Source: Vandiemenella viatica (taxonomy: Eukaryota; Arthropoda; Insecta; Orthoptera; Morabidae). Taken from it: DNA of 64,000 nucleotides. A model generated the notes under the pieces. It made no database searches, was not told where the DNA came from, and saw only the letters and a list, made by a program, of their open reading frames with translations. Positions within the stretch are counted from its first letter, which is position 1; every line of letters begins with the position of its first letter. Positions 11,213-24,805 of the stretch are shown here, piece after piece. The translations under genes were made by a program, and so were the position numbers. The DNA is taken from positions 181,934,437 through 181,998,436 of the forward strand of contig JARYHS010009186.1 of NCBI GenBank assembly GCA_031002005.1, read 5' to 3'.

Positions 11213-13877
11213 GATTGCGCAGACGGAAATTCCCAGAAACACATTTGATGGGAATGAGCTTTACAAACAGCACAACGAAAACCGAACCGCCAACAACGGC
11301 TACAAACCATCTACAACCGAGATCTGCGATTTCGTCCACTTAGTCTCTCAGATTGAAATGATGATCATAGAACAAACACTATCGGTTACTATCACTGAAC
11401 GGGTAATGAATTGTTTCTGAAAGCTCGCTTGTGGAAAGATCAAGTGAATTAAGAGCCTAAAAATTTGCTAATCTGTGACACAGTAGAGAAAACGTCAGGC
11501 GTGAGCATAACCTCCAAGAAAACAGGGGGAAGGGGGTAGGTTAGACTTTTATTGCGATGAAGGAAGCCATATGCATTTCGAGAGGTCTTCTGAGGAACAA
11601 GATAAATGATTATTCCCAGGGAGCTCTCCCGTGAAAGAAATGCTGATCCATCACCTAGAACGAGAAGAAGGCAAGTCAGAAATGTTTGTTTGATTACACA
11701 GATTATAGAAATACTTTCTTTAGGTCTGCAATAATTTCATAGGCTGCAAAATGCGATTAGATTTGAAGTAACGGAAGATATTAGTAAAATACGGAAGAAA
11801 TTTCCTACGACTTAGGTGTAAAGTTACATGGAGTGAATAATATATGAAAATTACTTGGTGCCATTTCCGCATGATAATTTCTTTCCAAAATATGAATTTA
11901 GTAAATCTAGTCATTTGGTTAAATTAGTACGATACTATAATTTAAATTATTAAACTGATTTTATTTTCAAGTCAGTTTTAAAACTCTGCCAATTACAAGC
12001 AAAGAAATTCTCAGGCCTGAATAAAATATGAGTTTGGTTTGACAGTCTTGTGTGACACCTATTGCAGATAAAAGGCACTTCTTCCAGTTATAAGCCTTGA
12101 TCACTGCTTGGTATGTCCTGGCGAGTTGCAAAACGTAAATGTTTTCTCACCCAACCAGCCTGTAACGCTGAACAATCGGGTGCCTTCTGCAAGTCATGGT
12201 TCTTTGTTGTATTAGAGAAGAAACTCGGTTCTGGACACTTGGCGAAAATGCAGCCAGTTTAGTCGCTTTCTTCTGAACCAAACACAGGATCCGATTTCAG
12301 ACCGTTGTAACAAATTATTACTTCTGTTGCATGTGAGTCAATTTGAAGATCCTGTTCTCACACATCGTCGTGGATTGGTTAACAGTTGTCTCCACCGAAC
12401 ACCGGCAAGTTGATGTTTTGTAAAAGCTGAAGACATCGTTCAATCGCCAGCAGAAATTCGAATTCGATCCCCGGACCGCAGAGGTACCTGCCATACATAA
12501 TCGGGAATAGAACTGGGTGTCTACCTTAACGATTTTGGGACCGGTGCCCCGAACATCAAGGAGATGCTACAGTCAATGTCAACTGACTTGCATACTCAGC
12601 AAGTCACCTACTAAGAAGAGGTAACACGCTGAGAAGTGCGAAAATTGTCCATAAATAAAACACATTGCGTAATTATACTGCCAGCAAAAAGCAGCAGATA
12701 TTGTCTTCTTGTTCGAAGTTAAATATTTTGGGATTTGTTAAAAGTAATTTCAAATGATAAATTTGTTCGTTTTGATACATTTAACGTTAACAAAATTCCT
12801 GAAATGTACTTTATTAATTCGGATTTTTATTCATTTGTAATCCCATTTCACTCAAAATTATAATGTCATGCTGACAACTAGTACCTGTCAGTAATTAATG
12901 ATAATTAATATGAAATAACAGCAACTAAAAGCTTTATCCAGCAGGGATGCATTTAAATTTAAACGGTACACAGCATTTTACGTAATAAATAGATACATTT
13001 ATGGAACACATATGGCGCTAACAACAAATAATTAAAAACTCGAAGTCAAGAAAATCTTACATCCCAGACACGTTTCAATTAACTTGGCAAAACTGACGTC
13101 GTGTACATTGGTAAGATAAGAAGAGAGATAGAGAAAAAATAAAATATCATCTAAGAGCACTGAAATGTGGTAGCCAATCCAGTCTCTCTGAACTCAGATA
13201 ACAATGTTGTTAAAAGCGGAAATTGGTGGTTAATGAGTGATATGATTTGTAGGAGGACAAATTGATTTTAGCATTTTCCACTGCCTAATGGGAAACTTCT
13301 GTAAAATAAAAAGAAGAAATTACATAGTTAGAAACAAATTTAGCGAATAAACTAATTATTAGGTACAGACGAAAGGTGATTAAGGTGCAGGGTAAATGGA
13401 GAGTGTCTAAAACTAAGAATTAATGCTAATATTAGATGAACTGTTTCAGTGAAAATCGCAATTTACATAACATACAAAAGGTTTTTTTTATTTTTATTTT
13501 TTTTAACTACTTACATTCTTTTTTCCTGTTCGTTTACGAAAGTATCAGTCGTCTATGTATGTATAATATATTTGAGACCGTCGAGACTGAGAAGCTCTCA
13601 CAAATATGATAAAGAAGAGATATGCTTCAGCAAAAATAGTGTTTAAGAACAATAACTTACGTAAAGTGGTAGATATATATCGCCACTTAATGAATAAATT
13701 AATAATGTTTATGGTGAAGTATTATTAATCGATGTATTGTTATTTCTGAAATTTACAGATTTCATAACTTAGTCTCAGTAGACTACATTATTAATTTTTA
13801 GGGATGAGTGACTTATTAAAAGTATGAAATAAGTTGATAAAGACAAATGAGGCTGATATATACTTCTAAAATTTCAA
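11213..13877. other. unassigned AT-rich region
   Basis: No coding exon or repeat family recognised. The 12.1-12.6 kb part is less AT-rich and may be a degraded repeat, but I could not match it to any family. Confidence 0.35.
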
Positions 13878-14075
13878 GTTTTTTTTTTTTTTTTTTCCCT
13901 GCGGCTTGATTGAAGTCCCACTACCTTCGGTAGTATAACTTCTAGGTATTAGGATAGGGTGTTTATTTTTGGGACACTTTTTATTTCACTTTCAGGGGAA
14001 AAAACCAGGGCTATGACCATCTAGGATGGTCTTAATGGTGAAAAAACCCCTGTGGAGTTCACGCACTGTGCTGCT

Positions 14076-16781
14076 CTATATTGGCTGGTATAGAATACTG
14101 AGGGGAACTTTATACTTATGCCAACGTCTCGGCATTACCGTTCCAATCGACTCGGTTCTTTCGTCTCTGGCGTCGTTCAATTTCTTGTGGAATTTTTCTG
14201 TTAGATTAAATATTTCGGTATTAATTAAGGGAATATTTGTCTCGTTATGTAGAGTTTCTATTGGTGTATATCTGGGTGCGTTTAGGATCATCCTTAGACA
14301 TCTGTTCTGGAGTAGCTGGATTTGTTGCAGATTGGTTTGGCTTGCCAAGCCCCCATATTTGGCATCCGTACATTAAAAATGGGAGGATAACCGATTTGTA
14401 TATTCTTATTTTTGTATTAAACTGTAGGTAGCTGCTTCGTAATACTGGTGAAAGGTTGGAAATAATTGCTAGTCCTTTCGTCTTCCTATCCATGATATGT
14501 TGTCTAAAAAGTAATTTGTTATCCAGTAATATACCCAGGTACTGATGTTCTTTAACCCAGGGGATATTTTGGTTCAAAATTTTTAAATTCTTGTTTATTT
14601 CCGGCCTTTTTTTGTGAAATAGATTCCCGCACATTTTTCAGGATTGATTTTATAGTTTCTGCACCATTTACTAATTTCGTCTAGTTCTTGTTGCAGGTGA
14701 GGTAACGTTAAGATCATGTCTTCTTCCTGATTTGTACTCTGTAGTGTCATCGACAAACTGTGCCCGATTCACATAAGGTGGGGTCGGGATTTTGTTTGTA
14801 ATAAACTTGAAAAGCGGCGGGTGCAATCACCGATCCTTGTGGAATTCCAGCTGGAATCGGAAGAATGAGACCTCTGTCCATCAACTTATATGTAGAATTT
14901 TCTGTCGGCTAAGTAACTACCGATTGAATTTAATGTTAAGCTCCCGTGTTTTAATAGCCGTTTGAGTCACGTAATTCCTGTATAAGTTTAGCGTGCCAAA
15001 CCTTGTCATAAGCTTTTTCTATGTCTAAAATACTGCTTGCTCGTAGATTTTCTAAAGTTAAGTTTTTGTTTATTCTTCTGTAATCCGTAGGAGTTGAGTC
15101 GTTGCAGGTATACGTGGGGGGGGGGGGACTTTGAAATCCGAAATTGTTCTGGTCTTATCGTCTTTTCTCCTTCAGCAGTATTCTTTATCTAGTATCTTTG
15201 ATGTTGACGGAAAGAAGACTATTTGGGCGGGTAGGTTTTACAGCTTGGCGGTGGTCTTTTCCACGTTTTGGAATGGCTTTAATTTTTGCTACCTTCCATG
15301 CTGTGGGATATAACAATTTAGGAGACAGCTGTTAAAGATTCTAGTCAAAAGCACTAATCCCTTTTTCGGCAGGTTTTTCAAATGTATGTTTTTTATTTTG
15401 TCATGTCCTGGGCTTTTATTTTTTGCAAGATTTATTATACTTCTTACTTCCCTCGGGGTTGTAAGCTCTGGCTGGTCTGCAGTTGGTTGTTGGAGGATTT
15501 CCAATGCGTGGCTTTCAGTTTCCTCGGCTTGTCGGATCTCTGCCGGTGTAAGTTGGTACTCCGCTGTGGTATACTGAGATGCGAAGTTTTCAGCTAGTAA
15601 TTCAGCCTTTGCTACAGGTAGGAAGCAAGGCCCTGCCGGACCATTTATCGCGATGTTCGCTTGTCGAGGTTCTTTTAAGGCTCTAATTAGTTGCCATGCC
15701 TCTTTGTTCTGCAACAAAAGGCTTGACATTTTGTCCTCCCACTTTTCAGTTCTTCTTTCTTGTAGCATAGCTTTTAGTTTGCCGTGCGAGTTGGAGTATT
15801 GTCCCTTGTCCCTTGGATCACGGTACCCACTGCCATAGTTTTCTGTATCTGTTTCGCAGATATCTCAGATCTTCCAAAATGGCTGGAAGCTCCTCTCGTT
15901 GATGGTTATCCAAAACGATTGTAGTGGAGGCTCTTCTTTTCCGCTTCTAAAACTAACCTTGTCGAAGTGTTGTTATAGCTGCTTCGATTCGCTCTGTGGT
16001 AGAGACATTATATATGGTTCGTATCTTATTGTGGATAAGTCTAGTAAAGTGGTTCCAGTCAGTTTCTTTTACTTTCTTTGGTTTCACGTCAGAGTAGAGC
16101 CATCTTTGAATAGTGAGTAGTACAGGGAGGTGATCTGATGAAAGGTCATTCAGCGTTGACAATTCTATGTGTCCGGAAATATCTTGGCGATTATAATGTC
16201 CAGCAGTCTGGTCTATGTCTCGGTTGAAGGGAATATGTGTCACTTCTGAGGTCCCGATGACTTCTAAGTTCCTGATATCGCACATTTGTAACAACCGTTC
16301 GCCTCTTCTGTTTACTTGTTCTTGAATTCCAAATGGGGTGTTTGACATTAAGATCTCCACCAATTATGACCTTGTTGCCCTACAGCCATTATCAGGTCTA
16401 GGTCCTGTTCATGTAAGTTCTTATTTGGGGGCTAGATACGCACTGACAAATACTATGTGTCCTTCTCTTGAATTTAATGCACACGGCTGTGGCCTCTAGG
16501 TCTGTAAGTTGTGGCTTGGTTATTGGAGCGTTTGTGACAGGTTTTTTGCGTATCGCTACAGCTGTGCCTCCACCTCTTTGTCCCTACTCTATCCGTTCTG
16601 TAAAACTTGGTATCCAGTTAAACGAAAAGGTGTCTGTTGGCTGAAGAAAAGTTTCTGTTATTAACAATGATGTCAACTTCTTCTCTGTTCAGAAAGGTCA
16701 GTAGTTCGTTTCTCTTGTTCTTAACTTTTTTGCATTCCATATAGCTGCTGTCATGTTTTTCAGATAGGGTGTTTGCGCCAT
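14076..16781 (-). pseudogene. Jockey-type LINE ORF2 (endonuclease + RT), broken
   Basis: It probably started at the ATG at 16781 (MAQTPYLKNMTAAIWNAKKL). The AP-like endonuclease is seen as RGGGTAVAIRK, GGDLNVKHPIWNSR and LSDLSSDHLPVLL-like blocks (16.6-16.1 kb). These correspond to the GDxNxxHxxW and SDHxP motifs. The RT follows: NKSPGHDKIKN and KNLPKKG at about 15.4 kb, a damaged FADDT box at about 14.75 kb, then NPEKCAGIYFTKKG and HQYLGILLDNKL. The C-terminus reads YKSVILPFLMYGCQIWG, then LLQNRCLRMILNAPRYTP. Many stops and frameshifts break it. The domain order and motifs are those of the Jockey clade. Confidence 0.88.
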
Positions 16782-16866
16782 TATATCGCTAGGGCCATTA
16801 CACCTTCGAGCAAGACTAGTAGTTTTTGCAATCCTCGTGCTTTTTTCATTTTAAATATGGTTCTTT

Positions 16867-18368
16867 TTAAGATTTTGAATAATTTTTCCATTTCTGAAGC
16901 CGTAACAAACTGGGTATGTCGTCGGTTTCGTCCTCTGTTGATTCATTCTTATCTTTCTTGTTGTGTTGGGACTTCTTTTGGCGGTCGTCATCGGATTCGT
17001 CTTCCATATAATCATTGCTATCTTTCTTCTTCTTCTTCTTCTGATTTTTCTTTTTTTGGACTTGCTCGTTTTTATTTGTTGATTGAGACTTATGTTTTGG
17101 TTGATCATCCCCTGAAAGGGCGTTTGCGTATGAGCGAGTCTGTTGGCTGCTCTTATTTGGTTCAGTCATTCTTTGTTTTATTCTTCTTAAGTTGTCTGTT
17201 TCAGTATATTTTCCATCTTTTTCTTCTTGTTGCTTATTTATGCGTGGCGGGCGTAGCAGTTTCTGATACACTGGGCAGCCTCGCCAAGAGGCTGCATGAT
17301 CTCCCTGGCAATTGGCACACTTTGCTTTTTTCAGTTTTGGGTAAACGGCAATCCTTAGTCAATTTGTGACTTTGCACACTTGACACATCGGCTTGGAAGG
17401 TAGCAATAATTTGAGGTATTGTCAGTGCCTCTGGCATATGGTACATTGGGGTGGACCGTTCTGAGAACGATACCGTTCTATTTGGACTCTCATATAAAGG
17501 ATAAGCTCGTTCGTTGTAGATTCTGTCGAGTGCTGACTGCTTGGAAAAGTTACAGTGTATGTTGGAGGGGGATGAGCTCCCTGTCTCCTGATTTCGCTTT
17601 TTAAATTGAGACCGCTTGAATGTCGTAGACTTTGGCTCTGAGATCTTCATCAATTTCTTCTGTTGCTATGGAGGGTGGTAGTAGCCTTTAATAACAACTT
17701 TTAGAGGCCGGTCTTCTTGAATCTGATAGCTTGTAATGGTTGATACTGCTCTTCTTCTAAGAACGTCTGAATGATTAAGTGGTCTTCTTTGGATTCCGCA
17801 TAATATTTCATGCAATCTCCTCTAAATACGCCTTTCAGTTCTCCAGTTATCATACTCTTTAGTCTCTTGTTCAAATCCGTGAAATTCATTTTTCCAAATA
17901 CAACGATTGGGGGAAGGTGTTGTTTTGGTTGGGCCGTGGTTTCGTTGGAAGTTCCCGGCTGTTCTTCCAAGGTTTCATTTGATTTTTCTGGTTCTGTGTC
18001 ATGTTCTTCACCAAGTATTTCGAACCTATTATTGGTTGTGATTTTGAAGGGTTTCCTTGTTTTGTTAGTTTCTTGGTATAGTCTTTTTGGGGTACTTTTT
18101 CTTCTATTTCTATGTTTGGATGCTTGTTCAATTTGAATGTTCCTGGTAGCTAGTTCTTTTTGATAGTTCTCACAATCACTATTTTCTTCATCTTCTTCAG
18201 ACTGGCATTCTTCTGATTCGGTATTTTCGTCCACTTCTTCTTGGTCTTCAATTTCAGTCGATCCTTAGGTATTCTTTCGTTGTTATCGTCTTCATACTGG
18301 CTGTTGTTCAGTGGTGCTTCAGTAGCATCAGCCCAGTGTCGTTGCCGTTTATTTGCTCGTCGGGGCAT
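16867..18368 (-). pseudogene. Jockey-type LINE ORF1 (gag-like), frameshifted
   Basis: The RNA-binding ORF1 protein of the LINE. It starts MPRRANKRQRHWADATEAPL at 18368. A highly charged, Glu/Asp-rich N-terminus follows, then NNRFEILGEE, then PPIVVFGKMNF and RGDCMKYYAESKEDH. These are the spaced gag blocks of Jockey-clade ORF1, in the region equivalent to the PRE_C2HC domain. At about 17275-17400 the frames carry CVKCA, then SHKLTKDCRLPKTEK and a CxxC-type GDHAAS region: two CCHC zinc knuckles split by frameshifts. The C-terminus is a very basic run (KKRKIRRRRRR) at about 17000. At least three frame changes are needed to read it through. Confidence 0.85.
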
Positions 18369-18618
18369 GCTGCATACAACTATGTAACAACATACGTTTG
18401 TGCGTGGTACCTAACAGGGAGTGTTGATCTGTACCCTTAGTTATCACCGCTAGGTATCCGGGTACAGACACAACCCTACGCTTGCGCTCGGGGGTTCCAC
18501 TCCACTCGGGAGTGGGCCGTGGAGCGGTAATTCCCTGACTCTAAGGTGGTTTGACTAAGTCCTTGCTTGATAACGACGCAGCACGATCTGTCGAGGCCTC
18601 GGCTCCAACCGGGTCCGC

Positions 18619-18720
18619 GATGGCCGAATACGAGCTAGGCCCGGAACGGAGCTGCCAGAACTTGTGTGGTCTCGCAGATGGCCGAATACGAGCTAGTCCC
18701 GCAACGGAGTTGCCAAAACT
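18619..18720 (-). repeat. duplicated motif in LINE 5' leader
   Basis: A motif of about 45 bp beginning GATGGCCGAATACGAGCTAG (plus-strand writing) occurs at 18619 and again at 18677, a 58-bp period, with a handful of differences. It lies upstream of ORF1 on the minus strand, in the GC-rich leader. Such leader repeats can act as internal promoter modules in LINEs; here that role is inferred. Confidence 0.7.
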
Positions 18721-19014
18721 CTGCCCTCCAGTGAAACGGAACGCACGAACAGTGTCTTTGCGTATTGCAATCACGAAAACCCCGTGTATCCTCTTATATA
18801 AATGCGTTATCTGGAGACTACACGCACCTGGATAGCTATTGGCTAGAGAACGGTCACGTGCCAGCCGTCACACGCGAATCAACAGCACCATAAAGTTACA
18901 ATCATTCCTTCATGCTGCTTTTTGTTTATTTACGACAACTAGATGAAGGAATTCAGGAAAGTAGAAGGGTATTCGATATTTTCGCTAATTATCTGGGGTA
19001 AAACATAACCGAAG

Positions 19015-19998
19015 ATTTTTTTGGCAGAAGACAAGAAACAATGAAGTTTATTAAAGACTCAGATGAAGTTTATACGAAACGTACGTAATCGAGAAATGAT
19101 CAGTCAAATAAATAACAGTTATCCGTTTTAGAAATTATAGTCTCCATCATTTAAAGTAAAATGCACTTATTTAAATAAAATCCTATCAAAATACTCTGAT
19201 AATCATTAACAATGATTCTTATTCATTTTTACAGAATAAATTCCTACTACCATCATTGCTGATACCCATAGTATTTTTATAAACGTGTTAGCTATTAAAT
19301 GAGATTTAAGTTTACCTTTGTATGTACATTTAAATGATCATGGATATGACTATGTATAAGCGATGTGAAACTCTTTATTAATCGCAATTAAACAACGATA
19401 TTCTTGCAGCAAAATAGCGGCGAGCAGAGATATTAGAAATTACTTACACAATTTAATACATACGCAACTGCTATGTAATTAATTGCCATAATACAGGCAT
19501 TAAGTCTGCTTTTCGTACGATTTTATTCTTAAAAATGTGAAAAAATATTTCGGTTGAAAAAACGTGGAACTACGACTACTTTTCAGTAACATGTTGCTAA
19601 TGAAAGTAAAATTTAAGAAACTTAAATTTTTCATTGTCTCTGCTATTGTTAACCACTATATCCAAATCTCATTCCGGCCTATGATAAATTTTAATTCGCT
19701 AATGTTGCTGCTTGATCAAAGTTTATTTATTACAGTTTATTTCCTTTTTACATATTTTACTGACCACTTTCGTTAGTGGTCTTTGTTCACGTTCGCTGTA
19801 CGCGAGTTACTAGGTTGTTTAAAGAGGATATCAGGCCAAAAATGTTGCCGAATCGCATATTCTAATAGTACATTTCTTTGAAGTTGTTCAACTGTTTAAT
19901 ATTCTGGAATCTGTATAATTTCTCAGGCTGTTACAGAAACTGTAACCAAGATGAAATTATGAATGTTTCACCAGATTCAATAAAAAGCAATTAGGGCA
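19015..19998 (+). repeat. direct-repeat block, copy 1 (segments A and B)
   Basis: Segment A (about 19015-19275) and segment B (about 19461-19998) each have a diverged direct copy further right. B is marked by AACGTGGAACTACGACTAC, TTTCAGTAACATGTTGCTAA and GCTGCTTGATCAAAGTTTAT. The AT-rich sequence has no sustained reading frame. Confidence 0.75.
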
Positions 19999-20238
19999 GT
20001 GGAAAAAAACATTAAAACGCGAGGAGGAGATGCGTTGTTCATTTTCTCGCTGTGAGTCTGAGTCAATGTGTATTTTATTTACCTGCCATTACCTGTTGTG
20101 GAAGAAGTAGCGAAAAAGTGAGGGGTAAACCGAGATTTTACTATGTAGGAAGGTACTTTCTATCTCAACTAATGATGTGGTTATCATTATGGATTTGTCA
20201 CTAGCCACGAACGTTGCGCGTGTAATGGGCTTTACTCA

Positions 20239-21225
20239 GTACGCTACTGCTATGAAATTAACTGCTATAATACAGTCATACAGTTTGTTTTTTGTAGAAT
20301 TTTATTCTTAAAAAATTGTGAAAAACCATTTCGTTTGAAAAAGCGTGGAACTACGAGTACTTTTCAGTAACATGTCGTTAATGAAAGTAACAGTTTAGAA
20401 ACTAAAATTTCTCATCGTCTCTGCTACAACCACGAATGCCAAATGTCTTTCTTGCCTACGCAAAATTTAAGTTTAATTAAAACTTTCACTAATGTTGCTG
20501 CTTGATCAAAGTTTATTTATTACAGTTTATTTCCTTTTTACATATTTTACTGACCATTTTCATTAGTGTTGTCTGTTCACGTTCACTGTACGTGGTTATA
20601 TAAAGTGGATATCACCGATATTACCGAATCGAGTATTCAAGCAATTCATTTCTTCGGAGTTTTTCAGCTATTTAATAATCTGAAATCTATATAATTTCTC
20701 TGGCAGTTGCAGAAACTATTACCAAAGATTACACGATGAATGTTTCCACAACCTCAATAAAAAAAAAACTAGGTGATGCTTTCTAAGCAAACAGGAATTC
20801 TTCAAATTTGTAGAATGAAATTTTAGGGTCAAATATAAGTAAAGTTTGTCCTTTTTTAATATGTCTATTAATATTTCTGAGTTCTTCGAGCTCAGAAATT
20901 TTCTTCACACTAATATTTTTTTTTTCTTTGGCATAAGATAAGAAACAATTGGTTTATTAAAACTCAGATAAAGTTTACATGAAACGTACGTAATCGCAAA
21001 ATCTATCAGTCAAATAAATAACAGTTATCCGATTTTGAAGTTATACTTTCCGTCATTTAAAGGAAAATGCATTTATTTTAAAAAAATCTTAGCCAATATT
21101 TCGTTAATATAACTAGAGTAAGGTACTAATATCGCAAAAAATATTATAAAATGATCGATATTCGTTTTTTTCCTTACTATACTTTCCAAATAAATACCTA
21201 CTGCCACAATAGGTGATACACGTCG
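20239..21225 (+). repeat. direct-repeat block, copy 2 (segments B' and A')
   Basis: B' (about 20239-20778) matches B with an offset of about 778 bp. It is marked by GCGTGGAACTACGAGTAC and the shared GCTGCTTGATCAAAGTTTAT. A' (about 20925-21225) matches A, marked by GAAACGTACGTAATCG and CAAATAAATAACAGTTATCC. The overall order is A-B-B'-A', all in the same orientation. Confidence 0.75.
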
Positions 21226-24054
21226 TTTTTGATGGGCTTTATCTAGTTTATTAGATAAAAATGTACTGTATTAAAATGGTTGTACGAAATTTCATTTGTA
21301 CTGAATCAACAACATTTCCGAAATTAATTAATCTAAATGAATTAATCATCTCTTACCTCATTTAAAAATAGGAAAAAATGAGTTAAACTCTCCCACCAAA
21401 TCACCAGGTATCAAAGATACGTCGAGTTTTGTGATTTTCAAAACTTTCTCCGAATGCTCAGCGAAACCTTCACTGAAATAAAGAAACGTTTGAAATAAAT
21501 TAATTCCCTATGGTTTACTAATGTATCATAGGTTTGCTTAATACGAAAAAAAGTATCCTAAATCTATTTTACACTTGTTGTCAAAAACTGATTAGTTAAC
21601 AGTTTCTGAAGCTAAAATGTTAACTACAAAAATAAAGAGAAAATAATAATGTTTATTAGAAAATTCAGAATAACAAATTAATTTGAAATTACTTTTCAAT
21701 TAATATTTAATAAAAATTTAAATTGTGGAATTCTTAGTTTTATATAAAATTATATGACTGAAGAAAGAATTACTTTGTGATAGCAAATATTTCCTGAGCC
21801 CTTACTAAATTTTATCTCAATAAACGGAAATAAATAAAAAATAAATTTCAAAATTTTGTAGCACTTAAATGTACATTTACGATACAATATCACAATTTTA
21901 TGTAGCATCAAAAACATATTAAGAAATTGAAAGAATTAGAAATGGATTTCTGAAGAAGATCAGGAAGAATTTCAAGAAAGAAAAAAATAAGGATTACAGA
22001 AATATTAAGGATCAAGGAAGGGGCAGAAGAAAGATTGGAATGGTATGGCTAATTAAGAAAGATACGAGGTTACCAAAACTTGTACAGGTATGGAAGTTAA
22101 AGAAAGGAGGAAAAGAGCATGACCCATGTTTATCTGGCTCCAAAGTAAATAAACTGTTATGAGAAGATTTGGTGCAGAAGAGGAAGATACACAATACCGA
22201 AGTATATGATGTAATGTTTTGAGAAGATAAAGCCATGTAATATGTTCCAAGTTTGTATTGTTACCTTATGTTATTGATTTTGTTAGTGAGAAAAATCTCT
22301 CTTATTAAAAATATAACAACTGGTAAATTGGCAAAGACAAATCAACTTATAAAGAATTAACATTCATTACAATCGGATGACTATTGATGGAATTTTTATA
22401 TTTATAAAAAAAATGTATACAATATTACAGTAAATTTCGTAATGCTTTTCTAAAACTAATGCCCGTTTAATTTCTTTCTCCACTAGGCAAATAAATCCAA
22501 ATTTTCAATTACAAATGTCAAGTTCAATCAGAAAAACTAAAACTTGAAAGGAGGATTAATAGAAAAATAACTATATTAAATGGTAATTATGTTGTGATAG
22601 TAAACTATCTGCAAATAGAACCATGATATTTAATAGCAGGAAATTACTGTAGACCATTTCTTGTGCAGCAGTTTTTTTTATTTAAATAACTACAACATTA
22701 ATTCTCTGATTGGAAACTTCAAATACCCCGCTAATGAGACTCATTCGACAGAACATCAATGCCGGAAACCATTGCTTTCGATTATACTGAAAGCCAACTA
22801 ACACAGTGCAGTATAGAAAGTGACGTGATTGATGAAAGGATATGAGATTTCCTACCTCGATTTACACTAATCATGTACAAAACGGGAAGTGGCATGCTGG
22901 TTAAAGATACAAGTGATCAGCCACCACATTCCACGAGGAGAATCTAACTGTACACAAACAAACCGGTATGTACAAAATTTATCAATTGCAAACATTACAC
23001 AAAACATTTGATCATTAACAACGCTTACAAAATAAACACGATAGTTAAAGTTACCTATTTCATTCCATATTTTTATCTCGTGCAAAAAACATTCAAAATA
23101 TCTCAAACTTCGCAGAATCATGAAGGTAACAGTAACTCTACAAACCGTAATTAAAGTTATTAATGAGTTCTTCACCTTAGAAAAAAGGTCATAGGTGAAA
23201 TCAAGAGTAAGCAATTTAATTTTTTATTTTTAATTCAGAAAGGTCTTAAACACATCCGTAAGAAATACAGTATTTTCTAAAAGTTGTTATTAACACCAAA
23301 GAAATAACCGTGCAACCAATCAAACTCCATTAAAGTAAAATTCTAAATACTTATTCAATTTTCGAATGGGATTAAATGATAATAACAAAAAATAATTCGG
23401 ATGGTGAAACTAAAATATTGACAAAATATAAATAAATAGGAATTTACATTAATTGAAAGCTTGACGTAAAATGGCTACGGAAGTCAATTGATTGAAAGAA
23501 AATTTTCCATTATTGTCTTACCGAATAAATAAATTTATAACTGCTATATAGCCTATAGTTATGGAATTGTTAATCCCATTATTTATATTTCTATCAGATC
23601 GAGTGTAAATGACTCCTTAGCGGAATTATTCAAAATAAGTCATGGAACAGACGTATACAAAGAAGAGTGTTTATTATAAATATAATTACACTAGCCTCGT
23701 ACCCGCGACATCGTACGCGTGGATTAAGATTTTTTTGCCAGAATTAAATATAGTAAGTTGTTGGTAACGAAGGATTAGTCCCAAACAATATCGAGTCGGC
23801 ATAATATGACAGGAAAGCTAACACTATATCATTCTACCGTCGAACCTGCCTCGTGAAGAGAATTAATTTCCAACATATTTCTGTCACTATTCGATAAGAT
23901 CTCAAAATTTCGTGACTAAAACTGTTAATCATACTGGAAAAAATATCCTGTGCCCTTCATACACATTTCCTTATAAAATTACATCACAACAATATAGCCA
24001 TTTAGTCGTCAAAACGTAACAAAAAGACAGAGAATTACTTCCGTATTTATAATA
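21226..24054. other. unassigned very AT-rich region
   Basis: No exon, repeat terminus or RNA gene recognised. Long A/T runs and short open frames only. Confidence 0.4.
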
Positions 24055-24267
24055 ATATTACTGTGCTTCACACTCACACACTGACTGGACAACACCTGAG
24101 GGATCATTATAACGTAAAAAGTGTACACCTACAACATTGCAAGACTACCTACGATTTGACTCGCATTGTGCCCCTAACTTTCTAATATCTACAGTTTAAC
24201 ATTCAATACGAATAACCTACGACCCAGGCTTGACTCTTACAATGAAAAACAATTTTTAAAAATCTTA

Positions 24268-24348
24268 TCCCCGACGGAGATTCGAACCGAAGACCATGAC
24301 GTTCGTAAGCCAGCGCTTTAGGCACTCAGCTGCCAGGCCACTACGGGG
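24268..24348 (-). other. tRNA-like module of the 538-bp repeat, unit 1
   Basis: On the minus strand: TCCCCGTAGTGG at the 5' end and CTCCGTCGGGGA at the 3' end, giving a 6-bp acceptor-like pairing. An A-box-like GGCAGCTGAGTG and a B-box GGTTCGAATC lie between. The intervening arms do not fold into a good cloverleaf, so this is a tRNA-derived promoter head, not a functional tRNA. Confidence 0.65.
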
Positions 24349-24805
24349 AAACTCGGTACGGAATCGTCCACATCCAACCTGTCTGTCTACCGCCATATTT
24401 CGAAGTAAGGAGACAAATGTGTTATTTATACAGATAATTTTTCAACCAGATGTAGACAGTATTTTTCTCCTTGTTTCAAAGGATAAGTGTGCAAAGTTTC
24501 ATCCATAACGGATAAAAACTGTGGATTTGTATGAAGAACAAACAAAAGAAAAAACCAATAAACCAACAAACCTCCATCTTTATATATAAAGATTACTGTG
24601 GTTCACACTTACACACTGACTGCGAACAAAACCTGAGGGATCATTATAACGTAAAAAAGTATACACCTACAACATTGCAAGAATACCTACGATTTGCCTC
24701 TCATTGCACCCCTAACTTTCTAATATCTACGGTTTAACATTCAATCCGAATAACCTACGGCCCAGGCCTGACTCTTACGATGAAAAACAATTTTTAAAAA
24801 TCTTA

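Larger units (their letters stand above)
13878..18830 (-). mobile_element. Jockey-clade LINE, full-length but broken
   Basis: A roughly 5-kb non-LTR retrotransposon on the minus strand. From its 5' side: a GC-rich leader with a duplicated motif (18.5-18.8 kb), ORF1 with gag-like and CCHC zinc-knuckle regions, ORF2 with AP-endonuclease and reverse transcriptase, a short 3' UTR with AATAAA, and a poly(A) tail (T run at about 13879-13897 on the plus strand). Both ORFs carry several frameshifts and stops, so it cannot encode its own proteins. I could not find a convincing target-site duplication, so the 5' boundary is approximate. Confidence 0.9.

Noticed and set aside
16773..17369. 198-codon plus-strand frame
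   Set aside because: Antisense to LINE ORF1, whose basic and zinc-knuckle blocks are recognisable on the minus strand.
13878..18830. target-site duplication for the Jockey-type LINE
   Set aside because: The bases next to the poly(A) tail were compared with the 18.8-19.0 kb flank and no convincing match was found, so none is claimed.
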